From Candidatus Angelobacter sp. Gp1-AA117 (GTDB taxonomy: Bacteria > Acidobacteriota > Terriglobia > Terriglobales > Acidobacteriaceae), in NCBI GenBank assembly GCA_003223515.1, contig QHVI01000037.1:1-44728 (forward strand): 44,728 bases of DNA, given 5' to 3'. The position numbers and the translations under genes were made by a program. Under the pieces are notes generated by a model. The model was not told the origin of the DNA, ran no database searches, and saw nothing but the letters and a program-made list of their open reading frames with translations. Every line of letters begins with the position of its first letter. The first letter of the stretch is position 1. This document shows positions 24,260 through 33,501 of this stretch, one piece after another.

Positions 24260-26500
24260 TCAGAATCTTAACTTCAACGTGCCTCCAACAGTGCGCGAAG
24301 GGGCAAACTGAATCGGTATTTCATCGCTCTCCTTGGCAATCTGGTAACGGTTGTCGCCCACATTCGTCACGTTCAACTCGAGATCAAGCCGGCGTGCTTC
24401 GGCATTCCACAGCGTCAAGCCCGCTCCCAGATCATCTACAAAATGCGAAGGCAGGCGAATGTCCGACTGTTCTGGCTTGCTGCCGCTGCCATAACGCATG
24501 TTCGTCCCCATCCAGAAGTTTCTCCACCGGCGGTTGCTGTAAATCAGGTAAGCAGTTGCCGTATGAGTCTCGTCAAATGCAGGGATGATCCGTTCACCTG
24601 GCTCCAGAGGTTCATTACCTGCAAAACCTCCCGTAACCGGGCCGTAAAAATAGGTGCGTTGCGCGCTGTATTGAAGACGGGCGTTGATTCCCAATCGTTC
24701 CAGACGGCGGACATTCAGCACCACATCCAGGCCATGAGCGCGGGCGGTATGGAAGTTAATGGGGAGGAACAGCCGCGAAATGCTGATCTCATGGTTCTCA
24801 AAACTGTTGTGTCCGGTATGCTGCCATGCAGTCACTTCCAGGCTGACTCGCGGATAGAGTTCCTGCAACCATCCGGCTTCAAATGCATTCTGGGTATAGG
24901 CGCGCACGTTGCCAACGCGCAGGTCCTGGTCAGGGGCAGTATTGCCAATGAAACTGGCGAGCAGCGAGTACTCGATAGGCGGCGGAGACATCAGCCGGGA
25001 GTACGCACCGCGCAACACCGATTTCGTGGCACGAATAGACCACGCAAAGCCAATTCTCGGGCTGGTCTGCGCCTGGGTATCCACCAGATCGAAGTAGTCG
25101 TAACGTACTCCAGCATCTACCGTGAGGCGTGGCAGCAGATGGAAATGATCTTCGACATACATACCGGCCTGGCCACCCTTGACGCCGCCCCGGAAGTCGA
25201 TCGGAAATACGTCCGGATCACCACGTCCGTCAATGAAGAAACTTTCAAGTTCACGGTAGCGAGCGAAATCCACTCCCGCCTTGATGATGTGGCCGTGCCA
25301 TGCGTGCGTCAGGTCAGATTTCATTCCGCCGGTCAATGTACTCCGCGAACCGATGGTAAGCGGCGTATCCGGATCAGAAGTCGGCAATATATGGTCTCCG
25401 GTCACTCGCTCGTACAGTGATGTGAGCACTGACGTCTGCGGCGAGAATGTATGTTCCCATGACAGAATTGCCGTTTGTGAACGAAGTCGGCGGCTGGCAT
25501 CGCGTCCCGCTTCCTGGTCTTCAGTGATATTCGGTTGCTGGAAGTTGGCTCCACTTCCCATGAGCAAAAACTTAAGAGTGTCCTGCTTTCCCTGCAGGTC
25601 GAAATGAGCAGCGCCGCGCACGCCATCGCCAAAATCATTCAGCTCAACCGGCCCAGGCGGGTCGAGATAACGTCCCGAAGTAAAACCCTCTCCGAAAAAG
25701 TAATATCCTATGCGGCCTGCGGTGCCGCCCACGTCTCCACTGAGGTCATGGTTGTCTTGTGTAGCGCCATAATACGTAAGGCTTCCATGGTTACTGAGGT
25801 TGCGGGCAGAACGTGTAGTGATATCCAGCACTCCCCCAAAGCGATTTCCGTATTCCGCAGTAAAACCTCCAGTAAGCAGGTCAACTGTCTCGAATATTTC
25901 GGGACTTATTCCGGGAGAAAATTGGGGCTGTTCATTGTCGAGAAAAGACACGCCATTCACGAATTCGTGCAGGGAAAACTCATTGCCCCGGACATTAATG
26001 AAGTTATCGTGACTTTGGGTAGCGCCCGGCATCAGGTTTGAGACAAGGTGGTTCGTATTCTGCACCATCGGAAATGGCAGCACATCCAGGTCCTGTCGCG
26101 TGAATACCTGTGAACTTGCCGTTTTTTCCGGATCGATCGTCTGATACGTGCTGCGCACTTCCACGGTAGTCTTCACGTCCTCTTTGGGCTGTAGTTCAAC
26201 CGCCAAAGAGAGCGGTTGTCGCGAACGAAGCACGAAGTCGTACCGGGTTGTGAAGTAACCGCTGGTCTCGGCAGCTAACTCGTAATCTCCTGCCTGGATG
26301 TTGGTAAGATAAAAACGTCCATTCTGATCTGTTGACGCCCGTGTTACCGCGCCGCCGTCTTTGTTGCGTAATGATATCTGGACATTGGCCAATGCTTTTT
26401 GCTGCCGGTCGGTCACTGTTCCTTCCAGCGCTGTCTGAGCAAAAACGTCGGTTGAAAACACAATGATGCAGAGCAAAAAGAGTCTAAGAACAGAATTCAT
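24260..26500 (-). CDS. TonB-dependent receptor with N-terminal carboxypeptidase-regulatory domain
   Basis: The 746-aa outer-membrane protein has a signal peptide (LRLFLLCIIVFSTDVFAQ), an Ig-like CarboxypepD_reg domain at about 24-110 (LEGTVTDRQQKALANVQISL, TDQNGRFYLTNIQAGDYELA), a plug domain at about 125-250 (VRGNEFSLHEFVNGVSFLDN and GFTAEYGNRFGGVLDITTRS), then a beta-barrel with alternating strands ending in the expected terminal aromatic (TVGGTLKLRF). Such receptors import large substrates such as siderophores or glycans, powered by TonB-ExbBD. The substrate cannot be told. Length is short for acidobacterial receptors of this type, which often exceed 1000 aa. It is convergent with the M56 gene, 17 bp apart. 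Confidence 0.92.
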   Translation of the reverse strand: MNSVLRLFLLCIIVFSTDVFAQTALEGTVTDRQQKALANVQISLRNKDGGAVTRASTDQNGRFYLTNIQAGDYELAAETSGYFTTRYDFVLRSRQPLSLAVELQPKEDVKTTVEVRSTYQTIDPEKTASSQVFTRQDLDVLPFPMVQNTNHLVSNLMPGATQSHDNFINVRGNEFSLHEFVNGVSFLDNEQPQFSPGISPEIFETVDLLTGGFTAEYGNRFGGVLDITTRSARNLSNHGSLTYYGATQDNHDLSGDVGGTAGRIGYYFFGEGFTSGRYLDPPGPVELNDFGDGVRGAAHFDLQGKQDTLKFLLMGSGANFQQPNITEDQEAGRDASRRLRSQTAILSWEHTFSPQTSVLTSLYERVTGDHILPTSDPDTPLTIGSRSTLTGGMKSDLTHAWHGHIIKAGVDFARYRELESFFIDGRGDPDVFPIDFRGGVKGGQAGMYVEDHFHLLPRLTVDAGVRYDYFDLVDTQAQTSPRIGFAWSIRATKSVLRGAYSRLMSPPPIEYSLLASFIGNTAPDQDLRVGNVRAYTQNAFEAGWLQELYPRVSLEVTAWQHTGHNSFENHEISISRLFLPINFHTARAHGLDVVLNVRRLERLGINARLQYSAQRTYFYGPVTGGFAGNEPLEPGERIIPAFDETHTATAYLIYSNRRWRNFWMGTNMRYGSGSKPEQSDIRLPSHFVDDLGAGLTLWNAEARRLDLELNVTNVGDNRYQIAKESDEIPIQFAPSRTVGGTLKLRF

Positions 26501-26737
26501 ACATGTCTCGCATACCCTGACGTTATCGAAATATCAAACGCTAAGAATAGCGATTTACCTGAGTTACTACTATCGATAGTTCATCAAAGAAGATACGGTC
26601 GTTTATGCCGGCAAAACGGAGAAAATAGTTCACGCGGACGAAGCTTCAATATCAAAATACTGGCAAGGAAGCAGAAAGAGAGAGCGAAGATCAGGGAATT
26701 TTCCTGACATCTGATGACATGCCTGGATATAAGTTCA

Positions 26738-27139
26738 TCACTTTCCCGGCTTGAACTGCTCATCAATCTCCACTTGGTACCCGGAGACCAGGCGGTTAGT
26801 TTCGTTGGCCATGCCGACCACAGCCATCAACTCCTGGAACATGGCATCCGACATCCCTTTGTTGCGGGCGCTTACTGTGTGCGAGGCGATGCAGTAGCCG
26901 CACTGGTTGCTCACGCTTACCGCCAGGTAGATCATCTCTTTGGTCAGCGGATCGAGCGCGCCCGGCCTCATGATTTGTTTTATGTCTTCCCAGGTGCGTT
27001 TCAGCGTGGCGGGATCATGCGCCAGCGCCTTCCAGAAATTATTGATCCAGTCAGTCTTGCGCGTAGCCATGATGTCGTCATAAACGGCGCGCACTTCAGG
27101 GCTGGCGTCACTGTATTCGATGAATCCCAAGGTTGCCAT
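26738..27139 (-). CDS. Carboxymuconolactone decarboxylase / AhpD-like protein
   Basis: A 133-aa all-helical protein with the CMD-family motif YLAVSVSNQCGYCIASHT, including the redox CxxC (CGYC) and the downstream His typical of AhpD-like alkylhydroperoxidases. It probably reduces peroxides or acts in an oxidative-stress relay; the family also includes true gamma-carboxymuconolactone decarboxylases, but those lack CxxC. It starts with ATG at 27139 preceded by AGGAG in the reverse strand (ACAGGAGACCGAATG). It appears to be a single-gene unit between the TonB-dependent receptor and the divergent PEGA pseudokinase. Confidence 0.88.
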   Translation of the reverse strand: MATLGFIEYSDASPEVRAVYDDIMATRKTDWINNFWKALAHDPATLKRTWEDIKQIMRPGALDPLTKEMIYLAVSVSNQCGYCIASHTVSARNKGMSDAMFQELMAVVGMANETNRLVSGYQVEIDEQFKPGK

Positions 27140-27376
27140 TCGGTCTCCTGTGAACCCACATTATCTGGGCGATGAAGGTGCTTTATTTTAAGGCACGAGG
27201 CATGAACGAGCATGGAACCGAGGTGTCGCAGCGCCTCGGGTAAACATTTGTTAATTTCCTCAAGCAGGTAACCTGTACTTCCGTAATAGTCCCATGACTC
27301 ACCTTACTATTACTGCTTTACGCCAATTGGTCTATGATTTCCTTTCCCTCCCACCCAGGATGCCATAGGGACGCTC

Positions 27377-29407
27377 ATGTCAGAAACCACTTCAGCTACT
27401 TCTCCAGCCTCTGCAGATGGTGCTCCCCGCACCAACCGGGTTGAGTTGCTGCAGCAGTTGACCGGCACGATCGGGACTGTTTACAAAGCGCGTAATCCAA
27501 AGATCGACCGACTGGTGGCGCTGCGCCAGATCCAGGTACCTGAATGGCTTGACGACGTAAATGAACTTATCAAGCGCATGATGGAAGAGGCGCGGGCCGC
27601 CAATGTTCTCGATCATCCTGGTATCGCGCGGCTTTATACCGGCGGCTTCAAAGAGGTAACGGTTTTTCTGACATCGGAGTTCATTGAGGGGCCCACGCTC
27701 CGGGAGTACGTATCCAGCAAGAATCCGGGGCTGCCGGAGATCATGGCGCTGGCGAAGCAACTCTGCGCCGCCCTCGACTATGCGCACGAGAAGAAGGTTG
27801 TTCATCACGCCTTGAATCCCGCGAACATCAAAGTTCTTCCGGGTGGCACGCTGAAGATTTTGGACTTCGGACTGCTCCGGGAAAAGCATCTGTATTCGCC
27901 TATCCCTGCAAAGCGACTGGAGAACGAACACTACGTCTCTCCTGAGCAGTTGCGGGGAAAACCCGTGGACAGGACGGCCAATCTCTTCAGTGTTGCCACT
28001 ATTCTGTATGAACTGTTTACTACCAGGAATCCATTCGCAGGAAAACATCTGGGCGAAGTAGACCGCAATATCACTGATGTTGAGCCACATGCCGCATCAC
28101 TGGCACACCCGCGTGTGTCTGAAGCCATTTCCAAGGTACTGATGAAGGCCTTGTCAAAAAATCCAGCAGCACGCTTCCAGACTGGGCAGGAATTGATTGC
28201 CGCCCTGGAGGAAGCCAGGAGCGCCGCTCCGGCGAAAGCTGCGGCGGCTGCCGCCAACAGCACCGGCGTGCGGGCGGCAGTTACAACCGCATCCGTACCC
28301 AAAGCTCCTTCACCCAATGGTTCGTCTACCGGCATTACAGCTGCTATCCCGGCTGCTCGTCCGCAAGTTCCGCCTGCTCCGAAAACCATGACGTCGGTAA
28401 AGCCGGTGACCACGACCAATGCAGCACCGGCAAAGCTGCCGGCCAAGGCCTTGGTGCAATGGAAGACTGTGGCAGCATTCGTAGCAGTATTGTTCATGGT
28501 TTCTGCAGCGGCCATTTCTTTAAGACATCGCAGCGATACTCCGCCAGCGGAAACACCGCCGGAGAACAGTGCGTCTCAAAAGCCGGGAACCGTAGAAGCA
28601 GTCGCAATGCCCGGTTCGTCCATACAGGTTCATGAAGTGCAGCGCAAGTCAGGGCGTGAGAAATCAAGCAAGGCAGAGCTGCCCCCAGCGCCTATTGCAG
28701 CAGCCGAGGGACAGCTTGCAGTCACGTCCTCGCCTGATGGCGCGCTTGTAGAGATTGCCGGCCGCAGCGAATCATGGAAGACGCCGCAAACCATCGTTGC
28801 TCTTGCGCCTGGGACTTACAAAGTCACCATCAGCAAAGCAGGCTATGCTCCAGAGACACGCAGCATTGAGGTGGCGAGCGGCAGCCGTGCCTCACTCGAT
28901 GTAAAGCTTGCCCCAACCAAGGGATACTTAACCGTTGCCTCAACTCCTGCAGGCGTGCATATTGCCATTGACGGCAAAGAGACAGGCAAGGTTTCACCCG
29001 CTGAATTCAATCTTGATCCCGCGGTGCATACTATTACGCTGCACCACGAGGGATACCTGGATTCCACCAGCGACATCAAGCTTGCTGCCGGGCAAAGCGT
29101 GAGCTATTCACCCAGCTTGAAACTTGCCGGACGCACCGACAACATCCAGGTGGTCGGCGGCTTTAAAAAAATGTTCAGCGGCAAGTCGGGCCAGGGTATG
29201 GCGCGCATGGAGATCAAGACCGATCCAAAAGGCGCGGCTGTTACCATCAACGGCACATCATTGAGCAAGACCACTCCCCTGGAAATCCAGATCGAGCCAG
29301 GCAATTACGAAATCACTCTGCAGAAAGATGGCTACAAACCCGTGCACACCTCAGTGCTTGCCCAGGCCAATGACAAGCTGAAGATCGACGAATCACTGAA
29401 GAAGTGA
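27377..29407 (+). CDS. Membrane pseudokinase with three extracytoplasmic PEGA domains
   Basis: The 676-aa protein has a kinase-fold domain at about 22-280. Key residues are lost: the VAIK lysine is R50 (VALRQ), HRDLKPAN has become HHALNPAN (143-150, catalytic Asp replaced by A145), and the glycine loop is reduced (LTGTIGTVY). DFG is kept at 163-165. It should not phosphorylate by the usual mechanism. An Ala/Pro-rich linker leads to a TM helix at about 363-381. Three PEGA domains follow at about 445-511, 516-583 and 608-675 (PDGALVEI, PAGVHIAIDG, PKGAAVTING). PEGA domains are found in surface and exported regulators. It is monocistronic. It may bind ATP or act as a scaffold. Confidence 0.9.
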   Translation: MSETTSATSPASADGAPRTNRVELLQQLTGTIGTVYKARNPKIDRLVALRQIQVPEWLDDVNELIKRMMEEARAANVLDHPGIARLYTGGFKEVTVFLTSEFIEGPTLREYVSSKNPGLPEIMALAKQLCAALDYAHEKKVVHHALNPANIKVLPGGTLKILDFGLLREKHLYSPIPAKRLENEHYVSPEQLRGKPVDRTANLFSVATILYELFTTRNPFAGKHLGEVDRNITDVEPHAASLAHPRVSEAISKVLMKALSKNPAARFQTGQELIAALEEARSAAPAKAAAAAANSTGVRAAVTTASVPKAPSPNGSSTGITAAIPAARPQVPPAPKTMTSVKPVTTTNAAPAKLPAKALVQWKTVAAFVAVLFMVSAAAISLRHRSDTPPAETPPENSASQKPGTVEAVAMPGSSIQVHEVQRKSGREKSSKAELPPAPIAAAEGQLAVTSSPDGALVEIAGRSESWKTPQTIVALAPGTYKVTISKAGYAPETRSIEVASGSRASLDVKLAPTKGYLTVASTPAGVHIAIDGKETGKVSPAEFNLDPAVHTITLHHEGYLDSTSDIKLAAGQSVSYSPSLKLAGRTDNIQVVGGFKKMFSGKSGQGMARMEIKTDPKGAAVTINGTSLSKTTPLEIQIEPGNYEITLQKDGYKPVHTSVLAQANDKLKIDESLKK

Positions 29408-29471
29408 GAATTGCCAAAACTGCCAAAGCGAATAAGCGTGCGCCCTCGTTTTGCAACGATGAGCGGTCATC

Positions 29472-29508
29472 AGCTAAGAGCTAAGTAAGAGCTAAGTAAG
29501 AGCTAAGG
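29472..29508. repeat. Short tandem repeat, 11-bp unit
   Basis: The unit AGCTAAGTAAG is repeated about three times, the first unit being shortened, followed by a GGCC-rich hairpin segment (GGCCAATGGCC). It lies between the pseudokinase and typA. The AGCTA word also occurs in the non-coding DNA near 8711-8745, so it may be a genome-wide intergenic repeat. Confidence 0.6.
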
Positions 29509-29582
29509 CCAATGGCCTAAGGGCCACTGCCTAAGGGCTGCTGTTACAATAGAATCTAACTCCCAATCCCAAAGAGATCGAT

Positions 29583-31412
29583 TTGAATCCTGCTATTCGT
29601 AACATTGCCATTATTGCTCACGTTGACCATGGAAAGACCACTCTGGTGGATGCCATGCTGCGGCAAAGCGGCGCCTTTCGCGCCAATGAAACCCTGGTAG
29701 ACCGCGTTATGGACTCCAATGAACTGGAGCGCGAGCGCGGCATCACCATTCTGGCCAAGAATACCGCTATCTGGTACCACGAAATCAAAATCAACATCGT
29801 AGATACCCCCGGCCACAGCGACTTTGGCGGCGAGGTAGAGCGCGCCCTCAAGATGGTGGACGGAGTCATGCTGCTGGTGGATGCCAGCGAGGGACCACTG
29901 CCTCAGACCCGCTATGTTCTCAGCAAGGCCCTCGAAGCGGGCCTGCCTCCGGTAGTGGTGATCAATAAGATTGACCGCAGTGATGCACGTCCGCAGGAAG
30001 TGCTCAATGAGTTGTACGACCTGTTTATTGACCTGGACGCGCATGAAGACCAGTTGGATTTCCCTGTCCTCTATACCAATGCCAAAGCAGGAACGGCTTC
30101 AGGCAGCATTGATAAGCCGGGCGAGGACCTGCGTCCGCTCTTTGATGCAATCCTGAAGACGATCCCTCAGCCTGCGGGTGATGCGGCCAATGCTTTGCAG
30201 ATACTGGTGGCCAACCTTGATTACAGCGACTATCTGGGACGCATGGCGATTGCACGGGTCTTCAACGGCACCTTGCACAACGGGGAAGAGGTCAGCATTG
30301 CCAAATTGGATGGCTCATTCCAGAAGGTGAAGATCACCAAGCTGTTCTCCTTCAGCGGGCTGAAGCGCGTAGATATTGAAGTCACCGAGTTGGGAGACAT
30401 TGTCGCCATTGCCGGAGTAGAAGGAATTGGCATTGGCGAAACCATTACCAACATTGAGAACCCGGCGCCGCTGCCGCACATCGTGATTGATGAGCCGACC
30501 ATTGCCATGCAGTTTACGGTGAATACTTCACCGTTTTCCGGGCGCGAAGGTACCTACGTGACCTCCCGCAACCTGCGTGACCGCCTGCAAAAGGAGTTGC
30601 TGACCAACGTCTCTCTGCGAGTGCAGGAGACTGACAGCACAGATTCATTCAAGGTGCTGGGCCGGGGTGAGCTCCAGCTTTCCATTCTTATCGAGACCAT
30701 GCGCCGCGAAGGCTATGAGTTGGCGGTTGGCAAGCCGGAGATCGTGACCAAGCGGATCAATGGCAAATTAATGGAGCCGGTGGAGAAACTCACAATAGAC
30801 ATTCCGGAAAACTTTGTCGGCGTGGTCATTGAGAAACTTGGTTCGCGCAAAGGCCAGATCACCAAGATGCACAATCACGGCTCCGGGCGGGTACGCATGG
30901 AATTCAGCATACCCAGCCGGGGCATGATCGGCCTGCGTTCTGAACTGCTCACCGACACTCGCGGCACCGTAATCATGAATTCTCTTTTTGACGGCTACAC
31001 CGAATGGCTGGGAGAGATTCCGCATCGCATGACTGGAGCACTGGTTGCTGACCGTCCGGGAACCACCACGGCTTATGCTCTTTTCAACCTGCAGGAGCGT
31101 GGCGTGCTGTTTGCCGGTCCGGGCGTGGATGTTTATGAGGGAATGATCATCGGCGAGAACGCCCGCGAAGTTGATCTTGACGTGAACGTGGTGCGCGAGA
31201 AGAAACTCACCAACATGCGCGCTTCAACTGCCGATGAAGCCATCCGCCTGGTGCCCTTCAAAGCGCTCACGCTGGAGCAGGCCATCGAATTTGTGGCCGA
31301 TGATGAGATGGTGGAGGTCACACCTCACACCCTGCGCCTGCGCAAGAAAATCCTCCAGTCCAATAGACGTCCCAGGAAGAACGCTGTCCCAGTTTTGCAA
31401 GGCAGCGAATAA
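29583..31412 (+). CDS. typA: Translational GTPase TypA/BipA
   Basis: A ribosome-associated GTPase of the EF-G group involved in 50S assembly and stress adaptation. At 609 aa it has the usual length. G1 [10 protein letters not shown]2 region RERGITI, G3 [11 protein letters not shown], and G4 NKIDR are intact; domain II (SKLF-type barrel), domain III ([13 protein letters not shown]-like region, here [15 protein letters not shown]) and the BipA-specific C-terminal domain ([13 protein letters not shown]-like [15 protein letters not shown]) follow. The start is TTG 29583 with AAAGAGA about 8 bases upstream. Beginning here places the first G-domain strand [13 protein letters not shown] as in other members. 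Confidence 0.96.
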   Translation: MNPAIRNIAIIAHVDHGKTTLVDAMLRQSGAFRANETLVDRVMDSNELERERGITILAKNTAIWYHEIKINIVDTPGHSDFGGEVERALKMVDGVMLLVDASEGPLPQTRYVLSKALEAGLPPVVVINKIDRSDARPQEVLNELYDLFIDLDAHEDQLDFPVLYTNAKAGTASGSIDKPGEDLRPLFDAILKTIPQPAGDAANALQILVANLDYSDYLGRMAIARVFNGTLHNGEEVSIAKLDGSFQKVKITKLFSFSGLKRVDIEVTELGDIVAIAGVEGIGIGETITNIENPAPLPHIVIDEPTIAMQFTVNTSPFSGREGTYVTSRNLRDRLQKELLTNVSLRVQETDSTDSFKVLGRGELQLSILIETMRREGYELAVGKPEIVTKRINGKLMEPVEKLTIDIPENFVGVVIEKLGSRKGQITKMHNHGSGRVRMEFSIPSRGMIGLRSELLTDTRGTVIMNSLFDGYTEWLGEIPHRMTGALVADRPGTTTAYALFNLQERGVLFAGPGVDVYEGMIIGENAREVDLDVNVVREKKLTNMRASTADEAIRLVPFKALTLEQAIEFVADDEMVEVTPHTLRLRKKILQSNRRPRKNAVPVLQGSE

Positions 31413-31453
31413 GATTACAATCAGCCTGGCGCCGGAGGCGCGCACTTATTGAG

Positions 31454-31507
31454 CCCACGTCGGCAGACGTGGGTAAATAGTAGGGTAAGGCCAGAGCCCC
31501 GTAGGGG
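31454..31507. repeat. Two hairpins between typA and the DUF1801 gene
   Basis: CCCACGTC at 31454-31461 pairs with GACGTGGG at 31466-31473 across four bases. GCCCC at 31495-31499 pairs with GGGGC at 31503-31507 across GTA, within GAGCCCCGTAGGGGCGACA, a word that recurs as a dispersed repeat in many bacterial genomes (from memory). The first could end typA transcripts, though it lacks a T-run. Confidence 0.5.
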
Positions 31508-31535
31508 CGACACATCTGTTTTAAGGGAGAAGCCA

Positions 31536-31955
31536 ATGGCTGAGAATAAGACCAAGCCCACCACAGCAAGCGTCGCTACTTTTATCGGTGCTATCTCGGA
31601 TCCAAGCCAGCAAAAAGACGCGAAAACGCTGGTCAAATGGATGGAAGAGCTTTCCGGTGAGAAAGCTAAACTATGGGGCACCGCCATCATCGGAGTCGGC
31701 TCTTATCATTACAAGTATGAAAGTGGACGTGAGGGTGACATGCCGATCATTTCTTTCTCGCCACGAAAGTCAGCAACGGTACTGTACAGCCTGATTGGAG
31801 TCAGCGGCTCTGAGGCGCTGCTTGCCAAACTCGGCAAGCACAGTACCGGAAAGGGATGTCTCTATGTCAAGAAGCTCACTGATGTGGATGAAAAAGTGTT
31901 GAAAGACCTTATGGCCAGGTCTCTGGCCGCAAAGCGCGCGCATGCTTCCTCTTAG
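31536..31955 (+). CDS. DUF1801 (YdhG-like) domain protein
   Basis: The 139-aa cytoplasmic protein matches DUF1801: VATFIGAISDPSQQKDAKTL, then a helix with LVKWMEELSGEKAKLWG, the GVGSYHYKYESGREGD core, and the ending KGCLYVKKLTDVDEKVLKDL. The biochemical role of the family is not established. The start at ATG 31536 is supported by AGGGAG immediately upstream; the frame is open further upstream through repeat DNA and should not be used. It is convergent with metC, 25 bp apart. Confidence 0.85.
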   Translation: MAENKTKPTTASVATFIGAISDPSQQKDAKTLVKWMEELSGEKAKLWGTAIIGVGSYHYKYESGREGDMPIISFSPRKSATVLYSLIGVSGSEALLAKLGKHSTGKGCLYVKKLTDVDEKVLKDLMARSLAAKRAHASS

Positions 31956-31980
31956 CTCGTCTGGGTCTGCGGTTCGACAG

Positions 31981-33162
31981 CTATTTCAGAGCAGCCAATG
32001 CCTGTTCTATGTCAGCCTTTAAATCATCTGCATCCTCCAACCCTATATTCAGACGCGCGAGGCGGTGACTATAATCCGGCCGGTTGGGTGTGCCATGAAA
32101 ATCATAGGTCATGGCCAGGCTGGCCACTCCACCCCAGCTATAGCCAATCCCGAACAGCTTGAGCGCATCCACAAAGGCCATTACTTTTTCTCTCGGAAGC
32201 TGCCGCTGAAACACGATCGAGAACACTCCTGACGATCCCGTGAAGTCGCGCTTCCAGAACTCATGCCCAGGGCATGAGGGCAGGGCCGGATGCAGAACCA
32301 ATTCAACTTCAGGACGGTCGGCCAGCCAGCGCGCCAATGCCAGCGCGGACTTTTCTATAGCAGCCAGCCTGACAGCCATGGTTTTCATGCCACGCAGCGC
32401 CAGGCTGCAATCATCAGGCGATGCTGCGAAGCCTATCAATTGATGCATGGCGCCGAGCTTCTCGTGAGCGTCCTTATCGCGCACCGTGATCGAACCCAGC
32501 AAAAGATCGCTGTGCCCGCCTACGTACTTGGTAAGTGCCTGCATGGTGATGTCTATTCCGTGCGCAAAGGCGTCAAAGTACACGCCCGCCGCCCAGGTGT
32601 TGTCGAGGACTACCATGGCCCCGGCACGGTGCGCGATTTCCACGATTGCAGGAACATCCTGCACCTCCATGGTGATCGAGCCAGGGCTCTCGCACCACAC
32701 CAAGCGTGTGTTCTCACGAAAATATGATTCGAAAGGCCTTTGCGTGGCTCCATTCCGGCCGACGGTGGGCGGGTAATAGCTCACGTCAACACCGAAGCGC
32801 CGAAGCACGTGGCTGGCGAAATGACGGTTCGGACCATAGACGCTATGCGGTATCAGGACGTGATCGCCCGCCTTGAGGTAGGTAAAGTTGACCATGGAGA
32901 TAGCCGCTTGTCCGCCGGGGGTAATCAGGGTGCGATAGCCGTTTTCCAGTTCGCAGACCCGCGCAGCCAGTTCCAGCACCGTCGGCGTGCCATACAGGCC
33001 ATAGGTGTAGCCGACCTCGTACTGGTTCCATTCATCCGTAGCGCTGCCGATATCCTTAAACAGGGTTGTAGATGCGCGGTATACAGGCGTGGAGAGCGAG
33101 CGAAAACCTTCAGGTACTTTTGCGTCAGAGTGAATCAGCCTGGTCTTCCAGTTTTTTGCCAT
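31981..33162 (-). CDS. metC: Cystathionine beta-lyase (PLP-dependent trans-sulfuration enzyme)
   Basis: A Cys/Met-metabolism PLP enzyme of fold type I that cleaves cystathionine to homocysteine, pyruvate and ammonia in methionine synthesis. The sequence shows the N-terminal TRLIHSDAKVPEGFRSLSTP, the cofactor-stacking region HVLIPHSVYGPNRHF, DNTWAAG with the pyridine-binding Asp, and the Schiff-base lysine in TKYVGGHSD. At 393 aa from ATG 33162 it has the usual length. The frame continues 90 codons upstream through repeat DNA, but conserved sequence begins at MAKNWKTRLIHS. Substrate specificity between cystathionine beta-lyase and related lyases is inferred from these motifs (SVYGP and TKYVGGHSD favour MetC). 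Confidence 0.92.
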   Translation of the reverse strand: MAKNWKTRLIHSDAKVPEGFRSLSTPVYRASTTLFKDIGSATDEWNQYEVGYTYGLYGTPTVLELAARVCELENGYRTLITPGGQAAISMVNFTYLKAGDHVLIPHSVYGPNRHFASHVLRRFGVDVSYYPPTVGRNGATQRPFESYFRENTRLVWCESPGSITMEVQDVPAIVEIAHRAGAMVVLDNTWAAGVYFDAFAHGIDITMQALTKYVGGHSDLLLGSITVRDKDAHEKLGAMHQLIGFAASPDDCSLALRGMKTMAVRLAAIEKSALALARWLADRPEVELVLHPALPSCPGHEFWKRDFTGSSGVFSIVFQRQLPREKVMAFVDALKLFGIGYSWGGVASLAMTYDFHGTPNRPDYSHRLARLNIGLEDADDLKADIEQALAALK

Positions 33163-33313
33163 GGAAAAAGTGTAAAGCCGAATTGGGTAAATGGGTAATC
33201 GCAATAATTTGTAATTGCTAATTTGTGATTTGTAATTTTTGGGATGACACGATTCCGGTGCGATCCCGTCCGCTGGCTCAGTGAATTTGGCCGAATACTT
33301 TGTTCTCTTTCTT

Positions 33314-33335
33314 CCTCTGCGTCCTCTGCGGTAAA
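33314..33335. repeat. CTCTGCG-family dispersed repeat, single copy
   Basis: CCTCTGCGTCCTCTGCGG followed by TAAA repeats the word found paired at 11703-11810 and 37760-37905, and at 44554-44579. Here there is no facing partner. Confidence 0.65.
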
Positions 33336-33425
33336 TCCGGCATCGTAGCTGCCCGGATTGCGCTTGATGAGGATGAAGGGCTGACTGTGACCTCGCAGAT
33401 TCTCCTGAAATGCGATTCATTCTGC

Positions 33426-33453
33426 TTGACATTCACCATCTCCGTCCTAAAAT
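33426..33453 (+). promoter_or_regulatory. Sigma70-type promoter of the MerR-family gene
   Basis: TTGACA at 33426-33431 and TAAAAT at 33448-33453 are separated by 16 bases, a near-consensus housekeeping promoter. The -10 element overlaps the first palindromic operator by four bases, so a protein bound there would block RNA polymerase. Confidence 0.6.
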
Positions 33454-33491
33454 GTTTGAAACATTTGTACTCAGAAATGTTTCAAACATTT
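33450..33491. promoter_or_regulatory. Double 17-bp palindromic operator
   Basis: AAATGTTTGAAACATTT (33450-33466) and AAATGTTTCAAACATTT (33475-33491) are each palindromic around one central base and are exact reverse complements of each other. Their centres are 25 bp apart. They lie between the -10 box and the start codon of the MerR-family gene, 10 bp upstream of its ATG. The likely ligand is that MerR-type protein, giving autorepression; this is inference from position. Confidence 0.7.
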
Positions 33492-33501
33492 CCTGAGAGA
33501 T

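Larger units (their letters stand above)
33163..33501. other. Intergenic region between divergent metC and merR-type genes
   Basis: The left part (33185-33240) contains an AT-rich run with the word AATTTGTAATT in three variants. A CTCTGCG-family repeat lies at 33314-33335 and the promoter/operator of the MerR gene at 33426-33491. I found no SAM-riboswitch-like structure upstream of metC and no small gene. Confidence 0.6.

Noticed and set aside
31420-31535. Extended start for the DUF1801 protein upstream of 31536
   Set aside because: The extra codons run through dispersed-repeat DNA, and AGGGAG points to ATG 31536.
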